Both the position numbers and the translations under genes were made by a program. A stretch of 64,000 bases of DNA from positions 1 to 64,000 of the forward strand of contig FOCD01000008.1 in the NCBI GenBank assembly GCA_900110015.1. Reading direction: 5' to 3'. The notes beneath the pieces were generated by a model. The model had not been told where the DNA came from. It searched no databases and worked only from the letters and a program-made list of their open reading frames with translations. Of this stretch, positions 9,727 to 18,752 are shown one piece after another. This stretch comes from Terribacillus saccharophilus (GTDB lineage Bacteria > Bacillota > Bacilli > Bacillales > Amphibacillaceae). Numbering within the stretch: the stretch's first letter is position 1; each line of letters opens with the position of its first letter.

Positions 9727-11196
9727 ATGTCAAAACCTGTACGTGTGCGCTATGCGCCGAGTCCGACTGGACATTTGCATATTGGAAACGCACGAACTGC
9801 ACTATTCAACTACTTATATGCCCGTCATCATGATGGTAAATTCATCGTCCGCACAGAAGATACGGATCAAAAAAGAAATGTTGAAGGCGGCGAGGAAAGC
9901 CAGTTCAGCTATTTGAAATGGCTTGGTATCAAATGGGACGAAGGTGCCGATATCGGCGGTGAATACGGACCATACCGTCAATTGGAGCGTCTGGATATCT
10001 ATAAAAAGTATGTAGATGAACTGCTGGATCGTGGTCTTGCTTACAAATGCTACGTAACAGAAGAGGAATTAGAGAAAGAGCGCGAAGAACAAAAGGCAAA
10101 TGGACAAGTTCCTAAGTATTCTGGAGTTCACCGTGATCTAACACCAGAGCAGCAAGAGAAATTTGAAGCGGAAGGCAGACAGCCGAGTATCCGTTTCCGA
10201 GTGCCGGAAAGTAAAACATATAAATTTAATGATATTGTACGTGATGAGATCAGTTTCGAGTCCAGTGACTTCGGCGACTGGGTTATCGTGAAGAAGAACG
10301 GTATCCCAACGTATAACTTTGCTGTGGCAGTCGATGACCATCTAATGGAGATCTCACATATCCTTCGCGGAGAAGAGCATATTTCTAATACACCGAAGCA
10401 GCTCATGATTTATGAAGCATTCGGTTGGGAAGCGCCGCAATTCGGACATATGACATTGATTCTTAACGAAAACCGCAAGAAGCTGTCCAAACGTGATGAG
10501 CATATCCTGCAGTTCATCGAGCAATATAAGAACCTAGGTTACCTGCCGGAAGCGATGTTCAACTTCATCAGTTTGCTTGGCTGGTCACCAGTCGGAGAAG
10601 AAGAGATTTTCTCTAAAGATGAAATCATCAAGATTTTCGATCCGAATCGTCTTTCCACTTCTGCTGCAATTTTCGATCCGCAGAAGCTGAAATGGATGAA
10701 CAACCAATACATTAAATCAGAAGATGCTGGTCGTATCGAGAAATTGACATTGCCGCATTTGATTCAAGCTGGCAAACTGCCTGAGAACATGGAAGATTCC
10801 CGCCGTGACTGGGCAGCTGAGCTTATTGCTCTTTACAAAGACCAGTTGAACTATGGTGCGGAGATCGTCGAGTTGACGGAGTTGTTCTTCCAAGAAGAAA
10901 TCACTTACGATGAAGAAGCAATGGCAGTACTTCAGGATGAACAAGTACCAGAAGTCTTGAAAGCATTCTCCGAACAACTTTCAGCGTTGGAAGCATTCCA
11001 GCCTGATATGATCAAAGGTGCAATTAAAGCTACTCAAAAACAGACTGGTCAAAAAGGTAAGAAGCTCTTCATGCCGATCCGTGTTGCTACAACAGGCGTA
11101 ACACACGGTCCAGAGCTGCCTGACTCCATTCACTTGCTTGGCGAGACAGTTGTCCAAAATCGTCTTTCTGCAGCAATCGAACAGCTGACAAAGTAA
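9727..11196 (+). CDS. gltX: Glutamyl-tRNA synthetase
   Basis: Class I aminoacyl-tRNA synthetase charging tRNA-Glu, and by family knowledge probably also tRNA-Gln as substrate for GatCAB. It is 489 aa. The HIGH-type motif [13 protein letters not shown] is near residue 10 and the KMSKS-type motif KLSKRDE near 254. SD AAAGGGAG precedes ATG 9727. Ends the ispD-ispF-gltX unit; the next promoter region begins within 10 nt of its stop. Confidence 0.97.
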   Translation: MSKPVRVRYAPSPTGHLHIGNARTALFNYLYARHHDGKFIVRTEDTDQKRNVEGGEESQFSYLKWLGIKWDEGADIGGEYGPYRQLERLDIYKKYVDELLDRGLAYKCYVTEEELEKEREEQKANGQVPKYSGVHRDLTPEQQEKFEAEGRQPSIRFRVPESKTYKFNDIVRDEISFESSDFGDWVIVKKNGIPTYNFAVAVDDHLMEISHILRGEEHISNTPKQLMIYEAFGWEAPQFGHMTLILNENRKKLSKRDEHILQFIEQYKNLGYLPEAMFNFISLLGWSPVGEEEIFSKDEIIKIFDPNRLSTSAAIFDPQKLKWMNNQYIKSEDAGRIEKLTLPHLIQAGKLPENMEDSRRDWAAELIALYKDQLNYGAEIVELTELFFQEEITYDEEAMAVLQDEQVPEVLKAFSEQLSALEAFQPDMIKGAIKATQKQTGQKGKKLFMPIRVATTGVTHGPELPDSIHLLGETVVQNRLSAAIEQLTK

Positions 11197-11200
11197 AATA

Positions 11201-11482
11201 TTCACTTTTTTGCTGAAATATAATATAGTAGTACTACACATTCGAACGTAGAAGAGGAGAAGTATGCATCTGCCTTTCCATTCAGAGAGAGCCGCACACG
11301 CTGCGAGCGGCTTTGGAGAGCTTTTGCTGAAATGCGCCTCGGAGTCTTTTGCCGAAATAACAGTAGGTAAAAGCGGTTCTCACCGTTATCTGAGTGAAGC
11401 TGGGGAAGCCATATGGGCTCGCCCAAATAGAGTGGAACCGCGCAAAAAGCGTCTCTGTCATTGTACAGGGGCGCTTTTTTTC
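11201..11482 (+). promoter_or_regulatory. Promoter and T-box riboswitch (Cys) of cysE-cysS
   Basis: This 318-base gap holds a tRNA-sensing T-box leader. Promoter candidates: TTCACT (11201-11206), 17 bases, TATAGT (11224-11229), with an overlapping TATAAT at 11219. The T-box AGAGTGGAACCGCG is at 11429-11442. The terminator is AAAAAGCGTCTCTGT / ACAGGGGCGCTTTTT plus T's, 11444-11482. A TGC at 11333-11335 directly after GAAA, in the Stem I 3-prime side, is the likely specifier codon, so uncharged tRNA-Cys should cause readthrough. This fits the genes controlled. Confidence 0.92.
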
Positions 11483-11514
11483 GTGAAACGGTAGAAGCGG
11501 AAAGGAAGGGGAAA

Positions 11515-12183
11515 ATGGGATTTTTTAAGATGCTGAAAGAGGATGTTATGGTAGTCTTCGACCAGGATCCAGCTGCTCGCTCTTATCTGGAAGTTATCCT
11601 AACGTATTCCGGCTTGCATGCCATTTGGGCACATCGAATTGCACACCAATTCTACAAGCATAAATTCTATTTCCTTGCCCGTGTTGTTTCACAAGTGAGC
11701 CGTTTCTTTACCGGTATCGAAATACATCCTGGAGCTACGATCGGCAGACGATTTTTCATCGATCATGGCATGGGTGTTGTCATAGGTGAAACGTGCGAAA
11801 TCGGTGATAATGTAACGATCTTCCAAGGCGTGACTTTAGGGGGTACGGGGAAAGAAAAAGGCAAACGACATCCAACCGTCAAAGACAATGCACTAATCGC
11901 GACAGGTGCTAAAGTGTTAGGTTCGATTACGATTGGTGCAAACTCAAAGATAGGTGCAGGTTCTGTTGTCCTGCATGATGTTCCGGAGTGTTCGACTGTA
12001 GTCGGAATCCCTGGACGTGTCGTCATCAAAGACGGTGAACGTATAAGAAGAGATCTAAATCATCAGGATTTGCCGGACCCAGTTGCGGAGAAGCTAAGGA
12101 AAATGGATCTGGAAATTAAAGAATTACAGCGGGAATTAGCCGCAGCAAAAGGAGAGAAGCAGCATGTCGGTAAAAATTTATAA
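11515..12183 (+). CDS. cysE: CysE, serine O-acetyltransferase
   Basis: Makes O-acetylserine from serine and acetyl-CoA, the entry to cysteine synthesis. It is 222 aa. Left-handed beta-helix hexapeptide repeats fill the C-terminal half ([39 protein letters not shown]), including the catalytic HPGA..DHG region. The frame is open into the T-box terminator, but ATG 11515 has AAGGAAGGGG upstream and gives the conserved [10 protein letters not shown] start. Its last 20 bases overlap cysS, coupling cysteine supply to its charging on tRNA. Confidence 0.96.
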   Translation: MGFFKMLKEDVMVVFDQDPAARSYLEVILTYSGLHAIWAHRIAHQFYKHKFYFLARVVSQVSRFFTGIEIHPGATIGRRFFIDHGMGVVIGETCEIGDNVTIFQGVTLGGTGKEKGKRHPTVKDNALIATGAKVLGSITIGANSKIGAGSVVLHDVPECSTVVGIPGRVVIKDGERIRRDLNHQDLPDPVAEKLRKMDLEIKELQRELAAAKGEKQHVGKNL

Positions 12184-13564
12184 CACATTGAGCCGTAAGA
12201 AGGAGCCATTCGTTCCGCTTGAAGAAGGAAAGGTAAGCATGTACGTTTGCGGCCCAACTGTTTATAACTATATTCATATAGGTAACGCAAGGCCACCGAT
12301 CGTATTTGATACAGTACGCCGCTATCTTGAATATCGCGGTTTTGATGTCACATATGTCATGAACTTCACAGATGTTGATGACAAAATCATCAATGCAGCG
12401 AAAGAGATGGGCGAAGATGTTTACGCGGTTGCAGAGAAATTCATCCAGGCTTATCAAGAAGATACATCTGCACTTGGAGTCAAAGAAGGTGCGCTCCACC
12501 CTCGTGTAACAGAGAGTATGGAAGAGATTATAGATTTTGTGCAAGGCTTGATCGATAAAGGGTATGCGTATGTATCCGAAGGTGACGTCTACTTCCGCAC
12601 CCGTTCCTTTGATGGTTATGGTAAGTTGTCGCATCAGTCCATCGATGAATTGCGCTCAGGTGCACGCATCCGTGTTGGTGAGCAGAAGGACGATCCTCTT
12701 GATTTTGCTCTATGGAAAAATGCAAAGCCGGGAGAGATTTCTTGGGAAACGCCATGGGGCGAAGGGCGTCCGGGCTGGCACATCGAATGCTCCGCGATGG
12801 TTAAAAAACATCTTGGTGACACAATTGATATTCATGCAGGCGGAACTGATCTTACTTTCCCGCACCATGAAAATGAAATAGCTCAATCAGAAGCCCTTAA
12901 TGGGAAGTCATTTGCGAACTATTGGATGCATAATGGGCACATCAACATTGATAACGAGAAAATGTCCAAGTCACTGGGCAACTTCATCCTTGCTCATGAT
13001 TTGATCAAAAAGCATGATCCCCAAGTATTGCGATTCTTCATGCTAAGCGTTCATTACCGCAACCCAATCAATTTCACAGATGAATTATTGGAAAGCGCAA
13101 AGACTGGCTTGGCACGAATTAAAAATGCTTATGATAATCTGCAGCACAGAAAAGCAGCGAGCACAAATCAAGATAATAATGCGAATGGTGTAATGGAAAC
13201 GATCCAGGAACTTAGAACTCGCTTCGAGGAAGAAATGGATGATGATTTCAACACTGCCAACGCTATTTCCGTTTTATTCGATTTAGCTAAAGAAGCAAAT
13301 GTTTACTTGCAGCAGGAGCAAACATCCGAGCAGGTTATCGAAGCTTTTATAAAAGTATTCGAAGAACTTGGCAGTGTACTTGGTGTCAAATTCGCTGCAG
13401 AGGCAGAATTGCTGGATGATGAAATTGAAGGCTTGCTCACGCAGCGTGTGGAAGCCCGTAAGAATCGTGACTTCCAGGAAGCAGACCGAATTCGTGATTT
13501 GCTTAAGGAGAAAAATATCATCCTTGAGGATACATCGCAGGGTACGCGCTGGAAAAGAGGATAA
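12164..13564 (+). CDS. cysS: Cysteinyl-tRNA synthetase
   Basis: Class I synthetase charging tRNA-Cys, 466 aa. Zinc ligand region [15 protein letters not shown] near residues 28-42 holds the HIGH motif, and KMSKSLGN near 266 is the KMSKS loop. The start lies inside cysE after GGAGAGAAG. Second gene of the T-box operon, followed 3 nt later by mrnC. Confidence 0.97.
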   Translation: MSVKIYNTLSRKKEPFVPLEEGKVSMYVCGPTVYNYIHIGNARPPIVFDTVRRYLEYRGFDVTYVMNFTDVDDKIINAAKEMGEDVYAVAEKFIQAYQEDTSALGVKEGALHPRVTESMEEIIDFVQGLIDKGYAYVSEGDVYFRTRSFDGYGKLSHQSIDELRSGARIRVGEQKDDPLDFALWKNAKPGEISWETPWGEGRPGWHIECSAMVKKHLGDTIDIHAGGTDLTFPHHENEIAQSEALNGKSFANYWMHNGHINIDNEKMSKSLGNFILAHDLIKKHDPQVLRFFMLSVHYRNPINFTDELLESAKTGLARIKNAYDNLQHRKAASTNQDNNANGVMETIQELRTRFEEEMDDDFNTANAISVLFDLAKEANVYLQQEQTSEQVIEAFIKVFEELGSVLGVKFAAEAELLDDEIEGLLTQRVEARKNRDFQEADRIRDLLKEKNIILEDTSQGTRWKRG

Positions 13565-13567
13565 CGC

Positions 13568-13972
13568 ATGGACGTGAAACAAATGAAAAGTCTGGCACTC
13601 GCTTATATGGGAGACGCTGTTTATGAGATCTATGTTCGCCGGCATCTCCTTCAAAAAGGAGAGGTAAAACCGAATCAGCTGCACCACGCAGCGGTCACCT
13701 TCGTTTCTGCAAAATCACAAGCGAAGGTGGTCCGGGATTGGCTTGAGCAGGACATGCTGTCCGAGGAAGAACAGGCGGTCTTTCGGAGAGGGCGTAATGC
13801 CAAGTCCGGTACAGTGCCTAAAAATACGGATGTACAGACTTACAAATACAGCACAGGCTTTGAAGCGCTTATTGGGTATCACTATCTGCTAGAAGATACA
13901 GATCGTCTGGAAACCCTTATACAAGCAGCTATCAAACATGTAGAAGGAAGGAGTCAGCAGCATGGCAGATGA
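13568..13972 (+). CDS. mrnC: Mini-ribonuclease III, 23S rRNA maturation
   Basis: Dimeric RNase III-like enzyme without a dsRNA-binding domain; in B. subtilis it trims 23S precursor. It is 134 aa, slightly shorter than the B. subtilis protein. The catalytic helix reads [19 protein letters not shown] with the key Asp; RGRNAK and the [11 protein letters not shown] helix close the fold. SD AGAGGAT precedes ATG 13568. Overlaps rlmB by 11 nt. Confidence 0.95.
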   Translation: MDVKQMKSLALAYMGDAVYEIYVRRHLLQKGEVKPNQLHHAAVTFVSAKSQAKVVRDWLEQDMLSEEEQAVFRRGRNAKSGTVPKNTDVQTYKYSTGFEALIGYHYLLEDTDRLETLIQAAIKHVEGRSQQHGR

Positions 13973-14705
13973 ATGGATAATTGGGAAAAACCCTGTAACG
14001 GAAGCATTGCGGTCTGGCCGTTCAATTAACAAAATCATGGTTTCGGAGCATTTGCAGCCAAAAACATGGCAGTCGATACAGGAACTTGCAAAAGCAAGCG
14101 GTACAATCGTACAGAAAGTACCGAAACGTAAATTAGATCAGTTGATCGAGGGCGCTCATCAAGGCATTGTTGCTTCGGTTGCAGCATATGAATACAGCTC
14201 AGTGGATGATCTATTCCGTGTAGCGGAGGAACGGGGAGAGCAGCCGTTCTTCATCATCCTTGATGAAATGGAGGATCCACACAATCTTGGATCCATTCTG
14301 CGTACGGCAGATGCAGTTGGAGCGCATGGCGTTATCATTCCGAAGCGGCGTTCAGTCAGCCTGACTGCTACGGTAGCCAAGACGTCTGCAGGAGCTATCG
14401 AGTATATTCCTGTAGCCCGCGTGACGAATCTGGCGCAGACGATAGATCATTTGAAGGAACGGAATGTATGGGTTGCTGGTACGGCAGCAGAAGGTGCGAT
14501 TGATTATCGCCGTCTGGATGCAGTCGGAGCAATTGCCCTTGTAATCGGAAATGAAGGAAAAGGTATCAGCAGACTTGTCCGGGAGAAATGTGATTGGACA
14601 GTCTCGCTTCCTATGCATGGTAAAGTCACTTCCCTTAATGCAAGTGTCGCGGCAAGTCTTCTCATGTATGAAGTAAACCGTCAGCGTCATCCTCTAGGGG
14701 AATAA
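13962..14705 (+). CDS. rlmB: RlmB-type 23S rRNA (guanosine 2'-O)-methyltransferase
   Basis: SpoU/TrmH-class enzyme, 247 aa; methylates a guanosine ribose in 23S rRNA by homology. N-terminal substrate-binding domain ([14 protein letters not shown]) and C-terminal knotted SPOUT domain with motif 1 ([14 protein letters not shown]), motif 2 (LVIGNEGKG) and motif 3 ([13 protein letters not shown]). The start overlaps the end of mrnC after GGAAGGAG. Sits in a run of rRNA-handling genes. Confidence 0.94.
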   Translation: MADEWIIGKNPVTEALRSGRSINKIMVSEHLQPKTWQSIQELAKASGTIVQKVPKRKLDQLIEGAHQGIVASVAAYEYSSVDDLFRVAEERGEQPFFIILDEMEDPHNLGSILRTADAVGAHGVIIPKRRSVSLTATVAKTSAGAIEYIPVARVTNLAQTIDHLKERNVWVAGTAAEGAIDYRRLDAVGAIALVIGNEGKGISRLVREKCDWTVSLPMHGKVTSLNASVAASLLMYEVNRQRHPLGE

Positions 14706-14707
14706 GG

Positions 14708-15217
14708 ATGGTCATATTAGTGGTCGATGGCTATAACGTCATCGGGGCATGGGAAGAACTGCATGCACTCCGCGATAAAGATTTTGAACAGTCCCGCCAG
14801 CTGCTGATTGAGAAGCTGGCCGAGTATCAGGCTTACACAGGTCATCGGGTAATTGTCGTATTCGATGCCTACCATGTGAGGGGATTGGAGAAAAAATACG
14901 AAAATTATAAAGTAGAAGTTCTTTATACAAAAGAAAAAGAGACCGCAGATGACCGTATCGAAAAACTGATTAAAACGTTGAAAAATGTCAAGACACAAGT
15001 TTACGTTGCAACTTCTGATTATGCAGAACAGCGTACTATATTTGGGCAAGGTGCACTTCGTAAATCATCCAGAGAACTATATCTGGAGATAAAGCAAATC
15101 GAGCGGGAGATAGACCAGGAAATCAGGGAGTACAATACTCGACAATTTCCGCCAAAAATCCCCTTAAAACCCGAAGTGAGAGAAACACTCGAAGCATGGC
15201 GCAGAAGGAAGAAATAG
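14708..15217 (+). CDS. rae1: Rae1 (YacP), ribosome-associated endoribonuclease
   Basis: 169 aa NYN/PIN-like nuclease that in B. subtilis enters the ribosomal A site and cuts certain mRNAs during translation. The acidic pocket is visible as LVVDGYNVIGAW, VVFDAYHV and KETADDRIEKL; VYVATSDYAEQ supplies the last conserved Asp. The C-terminus is a charged coiled region. Starts 2 nt after rlmB, with GGGGAATAAGG as SD. Function assigned by family. Confidence 0.93.
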   Translation: MVILVVDGYNVIGAWEELHALRDKDFEQSRQLLIEKLAEYQAYTGHRVIVVFDAYHVRGLEKKYENYKVEVLYTKEKETADDRIEKLIKTLKNVKTQVYVATSDYAEQRTIFGQGALRKSSRELYLEIKQIEREIDQEIREYNTRQFPPKIPLKPEVRETLEAWRRRKK

Positions 15218-15230
15218 CCAAAGTAGTATA

Positions 15231-15259
15231 TTGACGGTTATTTAGACCGCCTGTATAAT
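15231..15259 (+). promoter_or_regulatory. Sigma-A promoter of sigH
   Basis: TTGACG (15231-15236), 17 bases, TATAAT (15254-15259), 45 nt before the sigH start. In B. subtilis sigH is repressed by AbrB at a comparable site, but no AbrB site can be recognised by eye. Confidence 0.85.
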
Positions 15260-15303
15260 GACCCTATAAATTCGCGGTATATATGGTCAGGGGGAATCCT
15301 TAA

Positions 15304-15954
15304 GTGACAATTGTCAAACAGCGGACGGTAGGCCAGGATTACGCAGTGATGGAAGATAGTGTTCTTGTAGATTTAGTTAAAGCAGGTCATGTTGATGCCC
15401 TAGATTTTCTGATTAACAAGTATCGAAACTTTGTCAGAGCGAAAGCTCGTACGTATTTTCTGATTGGAGCCGACCGGGAAGACATTGTCCAGGAAGGGAT
15501 GATTGGCCTTTACAAGGCTATTCGTGATTTTAATGGAGAGAAGCTCGCTTCCTTCAAAGCGTTTGCCGAACTTTGTGTAACCAGGCAGATCATTACAGCA
15601 ATTAAGACGGCGACAAGACAGAAGCATATTCCGCTTAATTCTTATGTATCGTTGGACAAGCCAATCTATGATGAGGAATCCGATAGGACTCTGCTTGATA
15701 TCATAGTCAGCTCCAAAGCAGGTGATCCGCAAGACGTCTTGATCAATCAGGAGCGGTTCCTTGATATGGAGGAGAAGATGGCGCAGCTGCTCAGTGAACT
15801 AGAGAGACAGGTATTGGCTCTCTATCTGGACGGCAGATCTTATCAAGAGATTTCTGAGGAATTGAAGCGGCATGTCAAATCGATTGATAATGCCCTCCAG
15901 CGTGTAAAGCGAAAGCTTGAGCGATATCTAGAAATCAGTGAAGTAACGTTATAA
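15304..15954 (+). CDS. sigH: RNA polymerase sigma-H factor
   Basis: Sigma-70-family factor for post-exponential genes, competence and sporulation onset, 216 aa. Region 2 holds the core-binding helix ([18 protein letters not shown]) and -10 recognition; the C-terminus has region 4 with the HTH ([26 protein letters not shown]). The start is GTG 15304 after CAGGGGGAA. It is followed by rpmGB and secE as in B. subtilis and supports placement in spore-forming Bacillaceae. Confidence 0.96.
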   Translation: MTIVKQRTVGQDYAVMEDSVLVDLVKAGHVDALDFLINKYRNFVRAKARTYFLIGADREDIVQEGMIGLYKAIRDFNGEKLASFKAFAELCVTRQIITAIKTATRQKHIPLNSYVSLDKPIYDEESDRTLLDIIVSSKAGDPQDVLINQERFLDMEEKMAQLLSELERQVLALYLDGRSYQEISEELKRHVKSIDNALQRVKRKLERYLEISEVTL

Positions 15955-16025
15955 GCTTCGTTGACAAGCCTTTTCATGCGTGCTACAGTAAAATTGTGTC
16001 AAAATACCCGAGAGGGTGGAGATTT

Positions 16026-16172
16026 TTGCGTAAATCAGTTACATTAGCGTGCTCGGAATGTTTGAGCCGTAATTATTCCACAGCAAAAAGTGGGAATCAA
16101 TCAGAACGCTTAGAGACTAGGAAATTCTGCAAACGATGCGACAAGCATACTGTCCATCGGGAGACGAAATAG
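16026..16172 (+). CDS. rpmGB: Ribosomal protein L33, zinc-binding form
   Basis: Small 50S protein, 48 aa, starting at TTG 16026 behind GAGAGGGTGGAG. It reads [12 protein letters not shown] then [11 protein letters not shown], ending in [14 protein letters not shown]. Two CxxC pairs show it is the zinc-containing (C+) version, which zinc-limited cells usually replace with a cysteine-free paralogue. It lies between sigH and secE as in Bacillus. The second half is encoded ahead of and slightly inside an overlapping spurious frame. Confidence 0.93.
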   Translation: MRKSVTLACSECLSRNYSTAKSGNQSERLETRKFCKRCDKHTVHRETK

Positions 16173-16210
16173 ACAACAATGCCTGTCGGCGAGAGTTTGG
16201 GGGTAGTACC

Positions 16211-16387
16211 ATGAATCCTGTTACGTTTTTGAAAAATGTATCTAAAGAGATGAAGAAGGTCAGTTGGCCAACCGGTAAAGAACTATATCGCTATACGATC
16301 GTGACAGTTTTAACAGTTGTGTTCGCTGCTATATTCTTCGGTTTAGTTGATTTAGGGATCTCTGAGATTTTAAATTTATTCTTTTGA
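16211..16387 (+). CDS. secE: SecE, protein translocase subunit
   Basis: Single-span subunit of the SecYEG channel, 58 aa. It has an amphipathic N-terminus with the conserved KKVSWPTGKEL, then one transmembrane helix (about 29-53). ATG 16211 is preferred over the longer open frame starting inside rpmGB; GGGGGTAG is its SD. Followed by a promoter-like element and a terminator before nusG. Confidence 0.95.
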   Translation: MNPVTFLKNVSKEMKKVSWPTGKELYRYTIVTVLTVVFAAIFFGLVDLGISEILNLFF

Positions 16388-16416
16388 ATAATGCCCGCTG
16401 ATATATGCTATAATGG

Positions 16417-16463
16417 TATTAAATATTGCTCGTAGAAAAAAACCCGTTCCGTACGGGTTTTTT
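16417..16463 (+). terminator. Terminator after secE, with an extended -10 just upstream
   Basis: AAAAAACCCGT / ACGGGTTTTTT hairpin at 16436-16463 ends the sigH-secE unit and could work both ways. Directly upstream is TGCTATAAT (16417-16424), an extended -10 element that would start RNA at about 16431, only a few bases before the stem. No good -35 is visible. See findings. Confidence 0.85.
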
Positions 16464-16503
16464 AAATTGGTCTTTTTGCCCAGCATCGACAATAACTAAA
16501 CCA

Positions 16504-16531
16504 AAGGGAGGGAAGGACAAGCGCTTGTCCT
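16504..16531 (+). promoter_or_regulatory. Structured ribosome-binding site of nusG
   Basis: The only strong SD is AGGGAGG (16504-16510), 27 nt ahead of ATG 16538, far beyond the usual 5-10 nt. Between them is a perfect 18-base palindrome, AGGACAAGCGCTTGTCCT (16514-16531). Folding it into a hairpin would bring the SD to about 9 nt of unpaired spacing from the start, so it may act as a structured spacer. Confidence 0.7.
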
Positions 16532-16537
16532 GAAATC

Positions 16538-17071
16538 ATGGAAAAAAGATGGTATGTCGTACACACTTATTCTGGATATGAAAATAAAGTAAAGGCCAAC
16601 CTTGAGAAAAGACTCGACTCCATGGGAATGGAAGATAAAATCTTCCGCGTCGTTGTTCCTGAGGATGAAGAGACAGAAATCAAGAACGGTAAACGTAAGA
16701 CAGCGATGAAGAAAGTCTTCCCTGGTTACGTATTGACTGAAATGGTCATGACGGATGATTCCTGGTATGTTGTTCGTAATACACCGGGCGTAACTGGTTT
16801 CGTCGGATCCACCGGTTCAGGTTCCAAGCCGACACCGCTTTTGGAGGAAGAAGTCGAAGTAATCCTCAAACGTATGGGCATGGAAGAGACACTTACAGAA
16901 TTCGATTTCGAAGAGAAGGAAAGTGTTCGTGTTACTGATGGACCGTTCAACGACTTTACTGGAACAATCGAAAATATCGACATGGATAAACAGAAAGTGA
17001 AAGTTCATGTTAATATGTTCGGGCGGGAAACTCCAGTTGAGCTTGATTTCTCCCAAATCGAAAAATTATAA
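16538..17071 (+). CDS. nusG: NusG, transcription elongation/pausing factor
   Basis: Binds RNA polymerase and, through S10 contacts, links it to ribosomes or antitermination; in Bacillus it promotes pausing. It is 177 aa. The N-terminal NGN domain begins WYVVHTYSGYENKVKANL and includes GYVLTEMVMTDDSWYVVRNTPGVTGFVG; the C-terminal KOW domain has VRVTDGPFNDFTGTIENID. The start is fixed by the conserved MEKRWYVVHTY, despite the odd SD distance. Confidence 0.96.
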   Translation: MEKRWYVVHTYSGYENKVKANLEKRLDSMGMEDKIFRVVVPEDEETEIKNGKRKTAMKKVFPGYVLTEMVMTDDSWYVVRNTPGVTGFVGSTGSGSKPTPLLEEEVEVILKRMGMEETLTEFDFEEKESVRVTDGPFNDFTGTIENIDMDKQKVKVHVNMFGRETPVELDFSQIEKL

Positions 17072-17101
17072 TCCGACAATCGGAATTTATTTGGAAGCCC
17101 C

Positions 17102-17130
17102 TTGCATTGTTTATAGATAAATGCTAGAAT
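17102..17130 (+). promoter_or_regulatory. Sigma-A promoter of rplK-rplA
   Basis: TTGCAT (17102-17107), 17 bases, TAGAAT (17125-17130), with TGC before the -10 forming an extended -10. It lies 30 nt after nusG. Confidence 0.85.
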
Positions 17131-17181
17131 CTTAATGTTAATGACTATAGTCTATAATATATAGCTATACAGACATGTTGA

Positions 17182-17209
17182 GTGGGAGGGTGAAAAACCC
17201 TATTACCAC
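17182..17209 (+). promoter_or_regulatory. Probable L1-binding hairpin in the rplK leader
   Basis: GTGG(GA)GGG ... CCC(TATTA)CCAC forms a hairpin with a 2-by-5 asymmetric internal loop. A near-identical motif precedes rplA (17781-17806). In other bacteria L1 represses the L11-L1 mRNA by binding a mimic of its 23S site with such a GA-containing asymmetric loop. Assignment is by pattern, not by test. Confidence 0.6.
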
Positions 17210-17235
17210 ATCACGGACTTAAGGAGGTGTGTCTC

Positions 17236-17661
17236 GTGGCTAAAAAAGTAATCAAAGTTGTAAAATTGCAGATCCCTGCAGCTAAAGCGAATCCAGCTCC
17301 ACCAGTTGGACCGGCACTAGGTCAAGCAGGTGTGAACATCATGGGATTCTGTAAGGAATTTAACGCCCGCACGCAAGAGCAAGCTGGCTTGATCATTCCA
17401 GTAGAAATCACGGTATTCGAAGACCGTTCATTTACATTCATCACTAAAACTCCGCCTGCTGCAGTCTTGCTTAAGAAAGCAGCTGGTATCGAATCAGGTT
17501 CAGGCGAACCGAACCGTAACAAAGTTGCTACAGTTAAACGCGATGTAGTAAAAGAGATTGCGGAATCTAAAATGCCTGACTTGAATGCTGCAAACGTTGA
17601 ATCAGCAATGCGTATGGTTGAAGGTACTGCTCGCAGTATGGGAATTGTCATCGAAGACTAA
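17236..17661 (+). CDS. rplK: Ribosomal protein L11
   Basis: Binds the GTPase-associated centre of 23S rRNA and, with L10/L12, supports factor GTPase and RelA activation. It is 141 aa. The proline-rich N-terminal segment ([26 protein letters not shown]) is the thiostrepton-site region; the C-terminal RNA-binding domain follows. GTG 17236 is taken because AAGGAGGTG precedes it and [12 protein letters not shown] is the conserved start. Confidence 0.97.
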   Translation: MAKKVIKVVKLQIPAAKANPAPPVGPALGQAGVNIMGFCKEFNARTQEQAGLIIPVEITVFEDRSFTFITKTPPAAVLLKKAAGIESGSGEPNRNKVATVKRDVVKEIAESKMPDLNAANVESAMRMVEGTARSMGIVIED

Positions 17662-17688
17662 TTCTGATTCAATCATAGAAACTGACGA

Positions 17689-17768
17689 GGTTGCGTGAAT
17701 GGAGTATACCATTTCGCAGCCTTTTTAAAAGCCGGCATTTCCCGGCTATCAGCGGACACTCGTCCGCT
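17689..17768 (+). terminator. Terminator-like hairpin plus two GC-rich hairpins between rplK and rplA
   Basis: Three stems follow one another: (1) GGTTGCGTGAATGG / CCATTTCGCAGCC plus TTTTT, 17689-17726, an intrinsic terminator with a small internal mismatch; (2) AGCCGG / CCGGCT, 17730-17747; (3) AGCGGAC / GTCCGCT around a 4-base loop, 17751-17768. Partial termination here would lower L1 relative to L11. No separate promoter is obvious before rplA. Confidence 0.7.
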
Positions 17769-17780
17769 CCGCTTTAACAA

Positions 17781-17806
17781 GTGGGAGGTCCTACCGTTAA
17801 AACCAC
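17781..17806 (+). promoter_or_regulatory. Probable L1-binding hairpin before rplA
   Basis: GTGG(GA)GGT-CCT-ACC(GTTAAAA)CCAC: the same GTGGGAGG...CCAC frame as in the rplK leader. It sits 20 nt before the rplA start and partly ahead of its SD (GAGGAGG), so L1 binding could block its own translation. Confidence 0.6.
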
Positions 17807-17826
17807 AATCCGAGGAGGAAAAGGAA

Positions 17827-18519
17827 ATGGCTGTAAAAAGCAAAAAGAAACAAGAAGCACTTAAGCTTGTTGATCGTACGAACTTGTACGAAGTAAAAGA
17901 AGCTGTTGAGCTTGTCAAAAAGACAGCTACTGCTAAATTTGACGAAACAATCGAAGCTGCTTTCCGTTTGGGAGTAGACCCTAAGAAAGCTGACCAGCAA
18001 ATTCGTGGAGCAATGGTATTGCCACACGGTACTGGTAAATCTCAACGCGTATTGGTATTCGCTAAAGGCGATAAAGCAAAAGAAGCGGAAGCTGCTGGCG
18101 CTGACTTCGTAGGCGAACAAGATCTAATCGCGAAAATCAACGGAGGCTGGTTCGATTTCGACGTTATCGTTGCAACTCCGGACATGATGGCTGAAGTTGG
18201 TAAATTGGGCCGCGTACTAGGACCAAAAGGTCTTATGCCTAACCCTAAAACTGGAACTGTTACATTTGACGTAGAAAAAGCTATCCAGGAAATCAAAGCT
18301 GGTAAAGTTGAGTACCGCGTTGACAAACAGTCCAACATCCATGTACCAATCGGTAAAGCTTCCTTCTCTGAAGAGAAATTGGAAGAAAACCTTGTTGCAT
18401 TGATTGAACAACTTATTAAAGTTAAACCGCAAGCTTCCAAAGGCCTTTACATGAAGAACGTAGCAATCGCTTCTACTATGGGTCCTGGAATCAAAGTTGA
18501 CGTAGCACCATTCCGTTAA
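17827..18519 (+). CDS. rplA: Ribosomal protein L1
   Basis: Builds the mobile L1 stalk at the tRNA exit site and is a translational repressor of its own operon in many bacteria. It is 230 aa. Recognisable: [21 protein letters not shown] near residue 40 and the rRNA-contact segment [21 protein letters not shown] 17827 follows GGAGGAAAAGG; the longer open frame upstream runs through the hairpins and is not used. Confidence 0.97.
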   Translation: MAVKSKKKQEALKLVDRTNLYEVKEAVELVKKTATAKFDETIEAAFRLGVDPKKADQQIRGAMVLPHGTGKSQRVLVFAKGDKAKEAEAAGADFVGEQDLIAKINGGWFDFDVIVATPDMMAEVGKLGRVLGPKGLMPNPKTGTVTFDVEKAIQEIKAGKVEYRVDKQSNIHVPIGKASFSEEKLEENLVALIEQLIKVKPQASKGLYMKNVAIASTMGPGIKVDVAPFR

Positions 18520-18526
18520 TTGTCTG

Positions 18527-18555
18527 TTGACATCTAATTGGAAACACTATATAAT
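18527..18555 (+). promoter_or_regulatory. Consensus sigma-A promoter of rplJ-rplL
   Basis: TTGACA (18527-18532), exactly 17 bases, TATAAT (18550-18555): a perfect consensus promoter, placed 7 nt after the rplA stop and expected to be very strong. Confidence 0.93.
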
Positions 18556-18589
18556 CAACTGTGGTTAAAACCTAATAAACGTTATACCT

Positions 18590-18703
18590 AAGACAGCAGG
18601 TGCCCTAGGGCTTAATCTCCTGCCGAGGTGTGTGAGATATAAAGGCAGTCTGTTCCGACTGTTCCTTGTGATCATGCCTCCATGTCGAATGGAGGCATTT
18701 TTC
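18590..18703 (+). ncRNA. L10 ribosomal protein leader with attenuator
   Basis: The 233-base gap before rplJ contains the Bacillus L10 leader (conserved core around AAGACAGCAGGTGCC and CTCCTGCCGAGG) that binds the L10(L12)4 complex. It ends in a terminator, ATGCCTCCAT / AATGGAGGCAT plus T5 (18674-18703). Excess L10 should favour termination before rplJ-rplL. Confidence 0.85.
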
Positions 18704-18752
18704 ATGTTAACTCCAGGTATAATGGTGAACAAGCTAACAGGAGGTGGAACAT

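Noticed and set aside
11264..11494. ORF inside the T-box leader
   Set aside because: It spans Stem I, the T-box and the terminator; RNA structure explains the sequence.
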